A stretch of 64,000 nucleotides of DNA. Origin: Chamaecyparis obtusa (lineage: Eukaryota > Streptophyta > Pinopsida > Cupressales > Cupressaceae). The translations under genes and the position numbers were made by a program. The number at the start of each line of letters is the position of its first letter. The first letter of the stretch is position 1. Under the pieces are notes generated by a model. The model did not search any database, was not told where the DNA came from, and was given only the letters and a program-made list of their open reading frames with translations. Shown piece after piece: positions 20,176-31,202 of the stretch. The DNA lies in assembly GCA_027943335.1 (NCBI GenBank), contig BSBK01002163.1:124001-188000 (forward strand). The letters are read 5' to 3'.

Positions 20176-23100
20176 GATGAGTCAACTAGAGCTGAGCATG
20201 AATTCTTCTAGTGGTGAAGATAGAAACAAGGCAAATTACTCAGATGAGTTTCTCAAATTGTTGCCTGGTTCCAGTCAGAACAAGAGATCTCTTAATAATG
20301 TCTTTGAAGATGTTCTAGGGCATTGCAAAGATCTTGTCACACCATCCTACTTAGGTTATACTATTTTCAGTTATTTTTATCGAAATAGGAGTGGGCAAGT
20401 TCTTGTTTGTAATGTTTGGGCTTTAGGTTTAGGGAAATTGATTGTCCTTGATGTGTTTTTAGATGTGGACTTAATTGTTGCATTGGCTAGGTTGTATGAT
20501 ACTATCTCCAAAACAATTAGGAAGGAAGACCAGTCACCTTTGGTTACTCTTGATAGGGGTTCTTTCATGAAATCTTATAGTTTTTATATGTCTTCCTCTA
20601 CTGAAATTAATTTGAGCCAGGAGAGAGAGAGGTATACAAATAATATAGGGTCAGTAAAAGACTAGATGGTGAAGAATATCCCAAGTAAGGTAAATATTTA
20701 GCTCCCCTCCCCCCTAGCATGAATTCCCCTTACCATTTTAAATCCCTCCATTACTATATGAATCAGACTTGTTATGGGTTGTGTAGAGTATTGGGAATAG
20801 ATGGGGATGATGAATTTTTGCCAGCTGATCTTTTGATGATGATTTTAGATATCCAAAATTCTCTAGTAAATAGAGATTATGATTACATCCAGTATGTAAT
20901 TGATAGGATGTATGAAGGGTTAATGTCTGTGAAAGAAAGTAAGAAGCCCATCAAGTTCTTGCACTACTCTATGTTGATGCACTTAATTCTATTTTTCAAC
21001 ATCAATAGTTTTGTTTTGAATATGCTGAAACCAAGATTCACCTTCCAAAATCAGCATAATCCAGTGCAACTATGGGTAAGGGTATGGAATAGTACTTTAA
21101 ATGAGTGTGACTTTTGTGTTTTTGAGAACTTCATTATTTTTCCTATTCTGAGATGGCTGGGTATCAATGTTACAAGGTTACCACCTAAGGTTCTAAGGCT
21201 GCTAAGACCTATGCAATTAGAGGACAAATGGGAGGGAAACCATAATTGGGGTGATTTCTACTTTGGGGAAAATTCTACAATTATAAGAGTTTATGGTTGT
21301 CCCCAACCCCAACATTTGTTACCAAACTTTGTGCCACCAAGAGTTGCTTCTTTGGAATTTGTTTGGCAATTGATGTGGATAGACAAAGAACTTTTGGCCT
21401 CCCATAGGAAAGGTACTTTCACACCTAGGCAGTTTAGAATTACTGATTTCTTGATTGGTAAGAGGGCTTTCCCACAAATTACCACCTGGCTAAATCAATT
21501 CAAGACGGTATTTGGTATTTGCAGACATGTGGACCTTGAGGACTTCATTAAGATTGCAAGGTTGACACTGATACCTAATATTGGTGTCAACAGAGAACAT
21601 GAGGGCCTTGATGAGGAGGATGTGATTAGGAATATTGTGGAGAAGGATGAGGTCACTACAAGATGGAATAGGTTTTTTGACTTGAAGGATTTGCAAACTC
21701 AGTTGAAAGCAGCCCAAATTCCATTTGATGGTTTCTTCCCTGACCTTCCCTACTTAGAAAGAATTAACAAGATGATAGAGATATGTGACACTCTATCAAA
21801 TCAATTGGAAAAGTTGCTTGACTAGAAGAAAACAAAGAAAAAGAAGGATTACTCATCTTCTGATTATGAGGAATTCTCTGATGGATCCCAAGAAGGATAT
21901 ATCCCACCACAAGTTGGAGACTTACCAGTTATTGATCTTATTAAAGACCAATAAGAGGTAGAGGACCTTCTAGAGCCACCATTGAAGAAGCAGAGGTTTG
22001 AAGAGGGAGAGCCTTCTAAGAAGAAAAAACAAAGAGGGGTGATTGATAGAGCATCTGCTCTTGTACTAGGTGATAGGGCTTACCATCACCAATTGAGAAA
22101 AACAATAAGGGCCAGCAATATGGTGGCCACTAATGAAGGAGATGAAGAAAAGTCCTTGTGGTTAGGACAAGATATTAGAGAGGTATATCAGGAGGAATTC
22201 TTAAGTGATGACCAATTCATCAAGAGTGATGAATTTAAGAATTTTCTTATCTGGAAAAAGCTACAAGATATGGCTAAGGCTATTCCTGAGGGATTAGAAC
22301 CAAGTGAAGAAACCATGAGAGCATTAGCCTCTTATGACCCTAGCCTTGAGGCTATAAATGTAGATGAAGCCAGAGAAATGGTTAGATCAAGTGGAATGCT
22401 TCTAACTCCAGGATGGGATTTGACCTCTACTTTTATCATTGATCAGATAAGAAAGCAACCACAGGGCAGTCTATCCTATGAGCTTCATATTGGTGAAATG
22501 ATCAGAGGAAGTGGCTATGACCCTAAATCTCAAGCTGTTTCAATGTGGTCTATGGCCCCTAAGACTCAAAAGCCATCTCTACTAAGTATAGAAGATCAGA
22601 TGGAAGGGAATAAAATCATATGGACTGTACAAAATACAACTAATCTTGAGGTTTCCAAGGCAATGACCCATTTTTCTAACTTGAATGAAGCAAAGACAAC
22701 TCAGTTGTCTAAAAGGTATGCAAAACTATTTGAGAATGCAAATGTAATGGCCAAAGATAGGGACTTGAAAATGATGAAGATCAAGCAATTGGAAGATGAG
22801 TTGGTTGAATTGAAGGTTAGGCTTGAAGAAGCCTTAAAGGTAGTTCTTCCCCCTCCTTTGTAGATTGAGGTCCTTGTTTAGACAGATACAGAGGTTCTTG
22901 ATAAGCCTACTTAGGACTTAGAAAAAATAAGACTAGATGCATCCTTGGATACTATAGCAAGGATTGTGCAATATAGGTTGGACAAAATAAAGGATAGGAT
23001 GGAATCAATCCATCAATCAGTCAGTCTATTACACTAGGAAAGTGGAAAAGTGAATGATTTTTTGACTACTTTGGAGCCACTCTTTAGTGCATGGTCAAGG

Positions 23101-23250
23101 AGGATCTCATTGTTTGATAAGCTTGATGATTTGCAGGAATATAGGTCTAATATTCCTAAGGTAGTAACTGATGTTTTTGAAAAGATTGGTTTAGTAAGTG
23201 TTGTATCAAAGTTATTTAAAGTTAAGACTAACCAAATAGTAGCCAAGTTG
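20176..23250 (+). pseudogene. Long frame inside giant gypsy LTR, 5' copy, N-terminal 1,025 codons
   Basis: I do not recognise this protein. One frame runs from MSQLELSMNSSSGEDRN (20176) to the copia-2 insertion at 23250 without a net frame change, broken only by stops (for example 20663-20665 and 21823-21825). It then continues at 35882. Residues about 1-550 look globular, with hydrophobic stretches such as FLHYSMLMHLILFFNI and the motifs ILRWLGINVTRLPP and FVWQLMWID. A Lys/Glu-rich part follows, then a helical C-terminal third with a coiled-coil stretch near 22780-22850. The same frame recurs in the 3' LTR. The stop at 20663-20665 is shared by both LTRs, so it was present on insertion or marks two separate frames. 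Function unknown. Confidence 0.75.
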
Positions 23251-24453
23251 TGTTAGGAGTTAATGCTGAAGCCTTTGGTAGTCATTCTATAGCAATGGTT
23301 GTTGCATTTATGACTATGATTCTCATTGATGTCAACATAGTGATATTCTGGAATTTAGTAGAGAAGCAGGCACAATTTTGTTTTTCACACTTGTTATGTT
23401 GTAGATTGAGTTATGTGTAGTTGATGGTATGTTTTTTGGTGTGTTATTAACCTATGGTTAAGAGTGAAAAAGGAAATTCATTTATTCATGAAAGTTATAA
23501 GCATTTTGGTGGAAGCAGTATTCTGGCAGTATTCCTGTGTAGCGGTTTTTGGTAATCAGAGGATATCTCCTAACCAGGATGGAATCTAATTCTATGTAGT
23601 TAAAGGGAAGTTTGAGACTCACTAGTGGTGATTTAGTTCATAGTGCAAACTTTGAGGTCACACGATTGGAAAGTTATTGTATCTGGAAGCTGATAGTTTT
23701 ATGTAATTTTGATGTAGCATGTTGAAATTATTATTTTGTATTTGGATGCCGACTCATTTGTAATTATTTGAGTGTGGTATAAAGGAAGGAATGTTTTCCT
23801 TATTATGTGTGTATTGTAATAGTTGTGATATGAAATTGTGAAAGTTGTGATGCGAATGTATGCATGAAGTGAAGAAAAGAGCTAATTCAGTGATGAAGGA
23901 AGACTTGTGAAGTACAATGATCTCAATTTGTGATCTTGTGTAGCTAAGAGTGTGGTTTTGGCATAGTGTGAAAGAGGTAACATATTTAATATTATTCTAT
24001 TGAATAATCCTAAGATCTATTGGACAGTGAGTTTAGAGATCTTGCCTTGAAGCTATTTGGGTAGTGGGTCCTTCTGTCTTCCATAACTCCTAACAGGGTT
24101 AGAATCTTTTAACACAGATTCAAAATCTCCTAATAGAGATTCATATGTATTGAATGTATTTCATAAGACTCCTAATAGGGTCCATCCTTTCATAAGGAAC
24201 TTTCATATTAGTGCATCATTTTGTGGGCATCATTCCCACTAGGGTTTACTCTTTGATCAAGAGGTTCCCTAGTTAACATATCTTGTGTTATTGTGTCATT
24301 GTGTATAATTATCTTTCTATGGTTGGTTACTACATTGATTATATGGTTTAAAGCTGTTGAAGTTGATATTGAAGTTGATAAATGGTTTAATTATCAGATA
24401 AGTGATTCACCCCCCCCCCTCTTAGTTATCTTGGTGGTCTTTACTTTCTAACA
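23251..24453 (+). repeat. copia-2 5' LTR
   Basis: 1,203 bp. It matches 34675-35876 over its whole length. A run of 10 C at 24410-24419 lies shortly before the end; the 3' LTR has 14 C at the same place. Confidence 0.95.
23778..23785 (+). promoter_or_regulatory. candidate TATA box of copia-2 LTR
   Basis: TATAAAGG, conserved in the 3' LTR near 35201. About 670 bases before the LTR end. Confidence 0.5.
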
Positions 24454-24454
24454 A

Positions 24455-24467
24455 TTGGTATCAGAGC
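24455..24467 (+). other. copia-2 primer binding site
   Basis: TTGGTATCAGAGC, one base after the LTR end; initiator tRNA-Met type. Confidence 0.88.
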
Positions 24468-24509
24468 GATAGGTCCTTGAAAGAGAAGTTTAACAACTTA
24501 AGGAGATCC

Positions 24510-24764
24510 ATGGTGAATTTTAGGAAATAAAGCCCTAAGTTTGATGGGGTAGATTTTGATAGCTGGAAAGAAAAGATGAAGACACATCTCTTATGTTTAG
24601 GACTAGGTTATTGGTTGATTACAAAGAATGAAAGGACTATAATTGAAGAAGACAATCTTGAAAAAAGTACTAAAGATGGGGTAGATCTATTCATGTGTAA
24701 CATACTTGCAAGAGAAGCACTTTTATCAGCACTTCCAGAGAATGAATATAGTCAGGTAAAAGGT
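24510..24764 (+). pseudogene. copia-2 Gag, N-terminal part
   Basis: Starts at ATG 24510 and shows the copia Gag opening: KFDGVDFDSWKEKMKTHL, then GLGYWLIT. A stop lies near 24528. It is cut at 24764 by the chromovirus; the bases AAGGT are duplicated and Gag continues in phase at 30451. Confidence 0.85.
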
Positions 24765-25604
24765 TGATGAAGGGTGCTCCCCTTAATACCACAAACACTT
24801 AACAGAAATAGAGAAACAACAACAATAATATGCAAGAACAAAAAATTGGCTTCTTATTATCTCCACAAATGTGGAATTACAAACTTTCAGAATTACAATA
24901 TGCAAAGCCACATGGGTATTCCCTTACAATATTCTGTAGGACAAAGCCTCGAGTCAATACCCAGAACTGCCCTAGACAACACTATGGGCCTTCTTTATAT
25001 AGGCAATTTCCACCACTTGAGAAGGTTCTAGAAATTTAGCCCTTAGGGCTGACCAAACTTAGAATTATTTTATTTTATAATTTATTACATCAAAGTCAGC
25101 TCAAAATGAGTTTTGAAACACGAACAAAAATTTTGAAGGAAAATTATTTTCGCCATTTCAGGTGGCCCGAATTCTGGAGACCATAAGTCATCACCAGTTG
25201 ACCTGATTGACTATTATAACCCCATTTCAAAAATGTCACGAAGCACTTGACAGGCTTGACTGGCGCAAAGTGCCTGTCACCCAATTTTTTGACCTCATCT
25301 GGGGCATCTAAAGCCTTCAAAACTACGTTCAAAGTTTCTGTACCCTGCTACCAATACCAAAAATCTTCAATATCTTCAAAACTAGACCTGATCTAGCCAT
25401 GAAACTTTGCTGGTAGGCTGATATGACTGAGATAAACCTCCACATGTAAAATTAGAACATTCTAAGATCGTAAGACCAACTTACTAAAAATAGCAAGTTT
25501 CCATAAATAGCAACTCTGCACAAGATAGCCCTTATTGAATACAAAAATAGAAATATTTTTGGGTGATGCAAGATTGCTCTTACACCCAGGATGCTCCTGC
25601 ATCA
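24765..25604 (-). repeat. Chromovirus 3' LTR
   Basis: 840 bp; pairs with 29605-30445. A - strand TATATAAAG lies at about 24993-25001 and is conserved in the other LTR. Confidence 0.95.
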
Positions 25605-25686
25605 GACACCTAGGGTTATTTGAGAAGTGACCCTGTCATGACTCAAGTGTGCAGAGGAAAACCAAGATGATTAACCTCCTCCTTTG

Positions 25687-26770
25687 TTAGCCATTATGAA
25701 TCTTCAATAGGTCATCCTTTCCATTTGACCAAATACTCTTCATATGTCCTATTCCTTGTGCTTCTGCCAACATGACTGTCCAGCATGTCTTCAATCTCCT
25801 TGATATCTGAATTGGTTGCTGGAATACTCCACCGTGATGTTGCAACCTCATCTTCAACACCTCCTTCATGATACTCTATCAAATCTGAAATGTTAAACAT
25901 TGGTGAAATATTCATCTCACTAGGCAATTATACCTCATATGCATTTCCCGAATCATGCTTCTTCAATATCTTACATGGTCTAAACTTCTTCATTTTCAGC
26001 TTGTTATATGTACCAACCAGAAATCGCTCCTTCCACAAATGAACCATGACTTCATCACCAACCTAAAATTTCTTATGCCTCCTTTTCTCATTTGCCTTAG
26101 CCTTATACTACACATTCATCTTGGTAATATGCTTCCTCACCTCCTCATGGATGTTCTTCAAGTGTTCTAAAAAATCCTCAGCTTCAGCACTACTTATTTC
26201 TCCTTTATCTATCTTTCTCAATTCAGATGCATTTCTTGGACTACTTCCATATAAAATCTAGAATGGTGATTTACCACTGCTCCTATTGATAGAATTATTG
26301 TATGCAAATTCTGCCTATGGTAAAATCAAATCCCATCCTATTGGCTTATCTCCAACCAAACATCTCAGTAGATTTCCAAAACTTCTATTCACCACCTCTG
26401 TCTGTCCATCAGTATTTGGATGATGTGATGAACTAAACTTCAAATCCGTCTTCAACTTCTTCCACAATGTCCGCCAAAAATATCCAACAAACTTAGTATC
26501 TCAATCTGAAACTATGGTCTTTGGCAAACCATGTAGTCTCAACACTTCTCTGAAAAACAATTCTGCTACATGAACAACATCATTAGTCTTCTTGCAGGGA
26601 ATGAAATGTGCCATCTTCAAAAATCTGTCAACCACCACAAAAACTAAATCATGTCCCCGTTGTGTCCTTGGTAAACCAAAAACAAAGTCCATACTGATAT
26701 CATCCCAAGGCTTCTCTAGTATAGGCAATGGCTGATACAACCCTGTATTCTGCTTCACCCCTTTCTCCAT
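25687..26770 (-). pseudogene. Chromovirus integrase (N-terminal part lost) and chromodomain
   Basis: The frame enters at 26770 within the end of the zinc-binding region ([13 protein letters not shown]) and runs into the catalytic core: Asp in [10 protein letters not shown], the second Asp in VSD beside a TGA (26501-26503) where the family has Arg, and Glu in NTDGQTEVVNRS. The HHCC zinc motif is gone, removed with the RNase H C-terminus. Several more stops follow. The C-terminal chromodomain (25927-25687), with VGRSTRNRTYEEYLVKWKG, would guide insertion to marked chromatin; it has a TGA at 25712-25714, again where Arg is expected. Confidence 0.88.
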
Positions 26771-27976
26771 CTTGGCTCATAACAGCTCCTATTGTAGTAC
26801 CACTAGCATCACAGTCTACTTGAAACACCTTATTAAAATCTGGAAGTGCTAAAATAGCTTGTTCTATAACTTTTTGTTTCAACAATTGAAAACTCTTTTC
26901 TACCCCATTAGTCCACTTAAACTCTTTTCTATCCCCTCTCATTGTTTCAGTCAAGGGTCCACAAATACTGCTAAATTTCTGATAAACTTTTTGTAAAAGC
27001 TAGCCAAACCATGAAAAGATCTTACCTCAGTAGCACTCCTTGGATTAGGCCATTCAAGGATAGCCTATACCTTCTCTGGGTCCATTTTTAGACCTTCTGC
27101 TGAAACTACAAATCCCAAATACACTAACTCTTTCTTCACAAAACTGCACTTCTTCAAATTAATCGATAATTTCTCATCTCTCAATTTCTCAAACACCATA
27201 CGAATATGCATCATATGTTCCTGTAATGTCTTGCTAAAAATCAAAATATCATCTAGGTAAACAATGACAAACTTACCCAAAAATTCTTTCAGAACCTCAT
27301 TCATGAGCCGCATGAAAGTGCTCGATGCATTGGTTAGCCCAAAAGGCATGAATAACCACTCATACAGTCCTTCCTTTGTCTTGAAAGCAGTCTTCCATTC
27401 ATCTCCTTCTCTGATCTGAATCTGGTGATATCCACTCTTAAGATCTATCTTTGAGAAATACACAGCTCCACTCAAACAATCCATAATATCATCCATTCGT
27501 GGAAATGGAAACCTATACTTGATTATGATCTTGTTTATTGCTCTGGAATCTGTACACATCCTCCACTCTCCATTCTTCTTTGGTGCTAATACCGCTGGTA
27601 TAGCATAGGGACTCAGACTCTCTCGAATCAACCCCTTCTGCAATAACTCATGTACTTGTCTGTTCAACTCTTCACTTCCTACTGGTGTCATTCTGTGTGC
27701 TGCCTTGTTTGGAAAAATAGCTCCTGGAATCAAATCCATCTGATGACTGATCTTCCTTACCGGCGGTAATCCATCAGGTACATTATCAGATACAATATCT
27801 TGAAACTCATTCAACAAATCTGCAACCTCTACAGGTACATCCTCTACTTCTTCTTTACCAACTTTTGGAATTAAATTAAAACACACATGCTCATGCCTCA
27901 TACCATCTAGGAATTTTCTTCCATCAACAAATGTTATTCTTGCATTACCACATACCTTTTCTTCGGTCTCCTTCAA
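26760..27976 (-). pseudogene. Chromovirus reverse transcriptase and truncated RNase H
   Basis: RT copies the element RNA into cDNA. The frame 27976-27065 is open for 303 codons and holds all fingers and palm motifs: YRFPFPRMDDIMDCL, FSKIDLKSGYHQI, FMPFGLTNASSTF and the catalytic YLDD at 27249-27260. Downstream, SFHGLASFYKKFIRN of the connection is recognisable with stops. RNase H (26954 on) has [20 protein letters not shown] with its first Asp, then breaks off: the sequence jumps directly into integrase in another frame. The remaining RNase H carboxylates are missing, so no active RNase H could be made. Confidence 0.92.
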
Positions 27977-27991
27977 TGGTTTTAGCTTATG

Positions 27992-28480
27992 TCACACTCC
28001 ATCCTTTGTCAGGGAATAGGTATTCGCATGACCATCGTGTACAACACATCTATCAAATTGCCATGGTCTACCCAATAACATATGACATGCATCCATAGAG
28101 ATGATATCACATAGTACCTCATCTTGGAACCCGTCGATCTTGAACTTTACCAGGCACTGTTCACTGACCATGACCTTGTGGTCATCCTGCACCTAGGCAA
28201 TCTGATATGGATGTGGGTGTTTCTATCTCTTGAGCTTCAACTTTGTCACCATCTCTTCTGACACTAAATTGTCAGTGCTTTCACTATCGATAATCACATC
28301 ACAACATTTACCTTCACACTTGCATCTAGTGCGAAACAAGCTCCTCCTTTGTTCAGGTTCATTCTCACCACTCAGCAGGACTCTTCTGTTAATTAGTGTT
28401 TCTCCTCTTTCAGCATCTTTAGAATTTGATGATTTGGCATCTTCATCTACATGTGCAACTCTGGCCTAGCCTTCATTCCT
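27992..28480 (-). pseudogene. Chromovirus protease
   Basis: Retroviral-type aspartic protease between the Gag knuckle and RT. The active site reads Asp-Ser-Glu at 28280-28288 in IIDSESTDNLVS, where the family has DSG; the Gly-to-Glu change is one G-to-A transition and should abolish activity. The downstream landmark ACHMLLGRPWQFD (about 28060-28100) is typical of plant chromoviruses. There are stops near 28000 and 28195. Confidence 0.82.
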
Positions 28481-29503
28481 CCTATCTATTCTGCCTTGGT
28501 GCTGAGGACATTCAAATGCCCTATGACCTTCTTCTCCACAGTGAAAACATGTTCCATGGAAGCCTCCTCTTCCTGAACCTTGTCCTCTTCCTCTTCCTCT
28601 CTGATCTCTATTATTCTGATCTTGGAAATGATTAGAATTGTTTCCTCTTTGATTCTGGCTGCTACTGGCCTCATCCTTCTTTTTCAGATCTTCATTTTGG
28701 CCACCATATGACCATTCACTAGATCTTCCACCACGACCTCTTCCATTTTGTCTGCTCTCAAACTTCTTGTTCAGCTTTTCCTCTACTTTTAGGGCAAACT
28801 AGTATGCCTCCTCAATACTACTCATTCGAACCAGATTCAACTCCTCCTGAATGCTTGGCCTTAACCCATTAAGGTATCAGGAAACTTTCTCCTTATCAAC
28901 TTCTGCATGGCCTATTCTGATGAGGAGGTGATAGAACTCCTCTGTATGCTCCTAAATAGATCTTCTTGCTTGCTTCAAACTTTGCATTTTCTTTAGTAGG
29001 TCAAGCTCATAATCAACAGGAATGAACTGTCACTTCAATTTATCCACCATCTGATCTCATCTTGTGATTTTATCTTTCCCTCTTCTATTTCACTCCAATT
29101 GAATTTCTTGCCACCAGATCTTCACATGAACTTTCAATTTGGCCTTCACAAATTTGACCCTATCAGGATCCTCAACATCTTCATACTCAAAATATTTCTC
29201 ACATTCATTGATCCAGTCGATCAATTCCTCTGGGTTAAGATTTCCAGAAAATGTAGGAACCTCAATCTTAGGTCTTTTCCCAATCTTGGAAATTGCCCGA
29301 AAAAGTCTTTCTTCCTCTTGGTTCACAATTTTAGCTTCTCCTTCTTGATATTCTTCTTCGGCTTCATCCTCACTTTCATCTCTAACATTAAGATTCATTC
29401 CTCTGTGAATCTCTTCTTGTAATGCTCACACTTGTCTCTGCAGCTCTCTAACCTTAGGTGTCACAACACCAGCTCTTCCGCCACGTTCTCTTCATGGAGG
29501 CAT
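28481..29503 (-). pseudogene. Chromovirus Gag with CCHC knuckle
   Basis: Begins at ATG 29503 (MPP, then TGA at 29492-29494 where Arg is expected). A coiled-coil opening (VRELQRQV) and acidic stretch lead to the retrotransposon Gag core IEVPTFSGNLNPEELIDWIN (about 29275). An Arg/Gly-rich region precedes an intact zinc knuckle CFHCGEEGHRAFEC near 28510-28556. Frameshifts and stops separate these parts (the open piece is 29398-29090). It would form the particle and bind RNA. Confidence 0.85.
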
Positions 29504-29589
29504 TTTCGTGATGCACGTTGAAACCCTAACCATGGTCGTAGTGCAAACTACCTCACAGTCGGTGATCTATTTACACACTCAAGAACTCC

Positions 29590-29602
29590 TACTCTAATAC
29601 CA
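29590..29602 (-). other. Chromovirus primer binding site
   Basis: TGGTATTAGAGTA on the - strand, two bases from the LTR; resembles the tRNA-Met-type TGGTATCAGAG. Confidence 0.75.
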
Positions 29603-29604
29603 CT

Positions 29605-30445
29605 TGATGAAGGGTGCTCCCCTTAATACCACAAACACTTAACAGAAATAGAGAAACAACAACAATAATATGCAAGAATAAAAAATTGGTTTCTTATTAT
29701 CTCCACAAATGTGGAATTACAAACTTTTAGAATTAAAATATGCAAAGCCACATGGGCATTCCCTTACAATATTCTGTAGGACAAAGCCTCGAGTCAATAC
29801 CCAGAACTACCCTAGACAACACTATGGGCCTTCTTTATATAGGCAATTTCCACCGCCTGAGAAGGTTCTAGAAATTTAGCCCTTAGGGCCGACCAAACTT
29901 AGAATTATTTTATTTTACAATTTATTACATCAAATTCAGTTCAAAATGAGTTTTGAAACCCGAACAAAAATTTTGAAGGAAAATTATTTTCTGCCATTTC
30001 AGGTGGCCCGACTTCCGGAGACCATAAGTCATCACCAATTGACCCGATTGACTATTATAACCCCATTTCAAAAACACCACAAAGCGCTCTATAGGCTTGA
30101 CCGGCGCAATGCGCCCATCACCCAATTTTTCAAACTCATCCGAGGCCTCTAAAGCCTTCAAAAATGAGTTTAAAGTTTCTATACCCTGCTACCAATACCG
30201 AAAATCTTCAATATCTTCAAAACTAGACCTGATCTAGCCATAAAACTTTGCTGGCAGGCTGATATGACTGAGATGAACCTCCACATGTAAAATTAGAACA
30301 TTCTGAGATTGTAAGACCAACTTACTAAAAATAGCAAGTTTCCATAAATAGCAACTCTGCACAAGATAGCCCTTATTGAATACAAAAATAGAAATATTTT
30401 TGGGTGATGCAAGATTGCTCTTACACCCAGGATGCTCCTGCATCA
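29605..30445 (-). repeat. Chromovirus 5' LTR
   Basis: 841 bp; pairs with 24765-25604. Most differences are transitions, fitting decay of methylated DNA. Confidence 0.95.
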
Positions 30446-30450
30446 AAGGT

Positions 30451-31202
30451 TTAACTAGATCTCATGATATTTGGAAAGCTTTACATTCTACTTTTGAAGG
30501 TGATGAACATGCAAAGAAAGCTAAGTTACATAATTGGATTTGTGCATTTGAAGACATAAGAATGATGGAAGATGAATCTGTTAGAAGCTATATTGGTAGG
30601 ATGTAGAAATTGTTGCAGGAATAAAGTCTTGTGGAGGTGAAAAGACAGAGAATGAAGTAATATGGAATATTTTGAGAACATTGACACTGGTATTTAGGAA
30701 GACTACACAAATGATTGAACAAATGATACCTTGTACACCAAACTTTTCAAGAGAGACTCTTCTTCGAAGATTGGAAGTAGCAGAGATGAATTTGAGATTA
30801 TCAAGAGAACTACCTAGAGTGGAGATAGCATTCAATGCTCTTAGCATCAGAACTACTTTGTCTAGAAGTACAAGTGTGAATGGAGATTATGACAGTAGTA
30901 GTAGATCCAAATCTGATGAAGATAAGAAGATTGAAGAAGGTATTTCCTTGCTTGTGAAAAGAGAACCAGATGGTAAGAAAATCTTTAAATATTGGACATG
31001 TCAAGAATATGGTCATTTTGCATCGAAGTGTCCTAAGAGAGTTAAGAAGTATAGGAACAATTTTAAGCCTAGAAGATCTAAAGAATGTTATTATGCAAAT
31101 GATGAAGAAATTAAAGTAGGAATTGAAAGACATTTGAGTGACAATGATAATGACAACTTTGATGACATAGGATTTGTAAAAATTAAGGAAGAAATTTTTT
31201 AA
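30451..31202 (+). pseudogene. copia-2 Gag, C-terminal part
   Basis: Continues Gag after the chromovirus: SHDIWKALHSTFEGDEHAKK and the UBN2-type core ending VRSYIGRM, a stop at 30604-30606, a frame change, then 30672-31202. The zinc knuckle near 30980-31035 reads YWTCQEYGHFASKC; the first Cys of CX2CX4HX4C is Tyr, so the finger is broken. A basic region and an acidic tail follow. Confidence 0.87.

Larger units (their letters stand above)
24765..30445 (-). mobile_element. Chromodomain gypsy element (chromovirus) in copia-2 gag
   Basis: TGATGAAGG...GCATCA, LTRs of 840 and 841 bp, perfect TSD AAGGT at 24760-24764 and 30446-30450. On the - strand the order is gag, zinc knuckle, protease, RT, truncated RNase H, truncated integrase, chromodomain. 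By eye the LTRs differ at roughly 45-50 of 840 sites. A deletion joins RNase H to integrase near 26770. Multiple Arg codons have become TGA. At 5.7 kb it is the innermost of five layers. Confidence 0.95.

Noticed and set aside
30376..30606. Frame starting before the copia-2 Gag motifs
   Set aside because: The first 23 codons are chromovirus LTR sequence; Gag starts again at 30451.
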